DNA of 64,000 nucleotides, from positions 83,480,861 to 83,544,860 of the forward strand of contig JAOWCC010000019.1 of NCBI GenBank assembly GCA_030867875.1, written 5' to 3'. The notes under the pieces are model-generated. The model saw nothing but the letters and a program-made list of their open reading frames with translations. It had not been told where the DNA came from and searched no databases. A program made the position numbers and the translations under genes. Each line of letters opens with the position of its first letter. The first letter of the stretch is position 1. Positions 63,218 to 64,000 of the stretch are shown here, piece after piece. This stretch comes from Actinernus sp. WN-2022. Lineage: Eukaryota; Cnidaria; Anthozoa; Actiniaria; Actinernidae.

Positions 63218-63293
63218 GACCAGTGATAATAATAATAATAATAATGCAATTTATATAGCGCCTATACATTGCTGTTCTAGGCGCTTTACAATG
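63218..63293 (-). mobile_element. Retroposon 3' tail with (AAT)n
   Basis: On the minus strand, cattgtaaagcgcctagaac ... ggcgctatataaatt is followed by an (att)n run. The gcgc stem-loop resembles the tail of the SINE at 2843-3195, suggesting mobilisation by the same LINE. Confidence 0.5.
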
Positions 63294-64000
63294 GAATAGA
63301 CCTAATAAATAATAATACTAAAAAATACTGAATAATTACAAAATACGATATTACATATTAAAAATCAGATTAATAATAAATACTAATAATGCTTATATAA
63401 AAATATGACTAAAAGGAATATAAAAATAAAGTATAATATAGTCTACACGAATGATTAAGGGCCTCGTTACATGATCCCGGATAGAAGGGATACCCCTTTA
63501 ACAGGGACAACTTTACCGAGCGTTAATATGGAAAGCTAACCTCGCCGACATATTTTAGATTCCAAGAATCGCATCAAAGTGCGCGTGCTCTGTGTGATCG
63601 ATTTGCCCCGAGTTGTCCCCGAGTTGTCCCGGTGAGGAGGGACAAAGTGTTTATATGGCGTATTGATGTCGGAAAGTTGTCCCGGGAAGAAGGGACACCC
63701 TACTCGCCGAGACGAGATATCCCTGGGCCAGGGACAACCTAGACTTTCTCAAAGTCCTTCTTAGCCCCCCGCACGAAGGACTTTTCCCACTTGCAGCACG
63801 CCAAATTTACCGGTTGATTTTTCAACCGGAGGCGTGGTTTGTGACGTACTAAGATTTGCCCAATCACAAAGCGTCAATTCTTCAGGCATTGTATGTTGAC
63901 GTGTCAAGTCAGTCGACCGTTGATGTGATATTTACAATTTGATTGTACTCAGAAAGAGTTTGTCAAAGGCGCAAAATGTAAGCTCCGCCCCTGAAACGTG
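63294..64000. other. Unassigned repeat-like end of window
   Basis: From about 63440 several gttgtccc/gggacaa motifs recur in both orientations (63602-63725), suggesting a repeat element that extends past the window. No coding region seen. Confidence 0.4.

Overview
The window is AT-rich, non-coding-dominated eukaryotic DNA. Nothing in it is bacterial: the recognisable pieces are tRNA- and 5S-derived SINEs, non-LTR and Ty3/gypsy retrotransposons, Tc1-like and TTAA-target transposons, hairpin MITEs, tyrosine-recombinase fragments and Polinton/Maverick elements. The mixture, with cnidarian-style Polinton genes, suggests an invertebrate animal. An anthozoan such as a stony coral or anemone is my best guess, from family resemblance rather than a diagnostic marker. 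Only one convincing host-like gene piece was seen: two small, phase-compatible exons on the minus strand at 5926-6410.

Layout. 1-1381: decayed minus-strand remnant of one Polinton lineage (capsid C-terminus, adenovirus-type protease, packaging ATPase). 1.4-31 kb: dispersed repeats, including a TIR element with a nested SINE (2793-3867), an 18-bp minisatellite (4578-5034), a tyrosine-recombinase fragment (about 9459-9704), a SINE split by a MITE (10928-11400), a Tc1-like pseudogene (13625-14697), several hairpin elements, two copies of a 1.2-1.3 kb repeat (18912-20107 and 26549-27867), and two TTAA-flanked transposons (21690-24518 and 29147-30376). 31.6-56.4 kb: one minus-strand Ty3/gypsy retrotransposon, cut into pieces by two non-LTR retrotransposons and by a complete 16.7-kb Polinton. 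56.7-58.4 kb: a third non-LTR element carrying a 375-bp MITE. 58.4-64 kb: more repeats, including a second member of the long-TIR TTAA family.

The centrepiece is the Polinton at 39203-55924. It has about 258-bp terminal inverted repeats, and the outer part of each is itself a fold-back. It is flanked by a 5-6 bp target duplication and lies exactly between the gag zinc knuckles and the aspartic protease of the gypsy element. It encodes a Cys-rich protein, a TFIIB-like factor, a single-jelly-roll minor capsid protein, a double-jelly-roll major capsid protein, an A32-type packaging ATPase, several small membrane or coiled-coil proteins, a retroviral-type integrase and a protein-primed family B DNA polymerase. 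The polymerase is broken by two frameshifts and one stop, and two other minus-strand genes are split by single frameshifts. Capsid, ATPase and integrase genes are intact. No maturation protease was found in this element.

How the genes would work together: integrase and TIRs handle integration, PolB replicates the DNA, and the major/minor capsid proteins with the ATPase form and fill a particle. The TFIIB-like factor and the AT-rich motifs close to most start codons hint at an element-specific transcription programme (inference). A segmental duplication inside the element has produced a chimeric gene (49161-49649).
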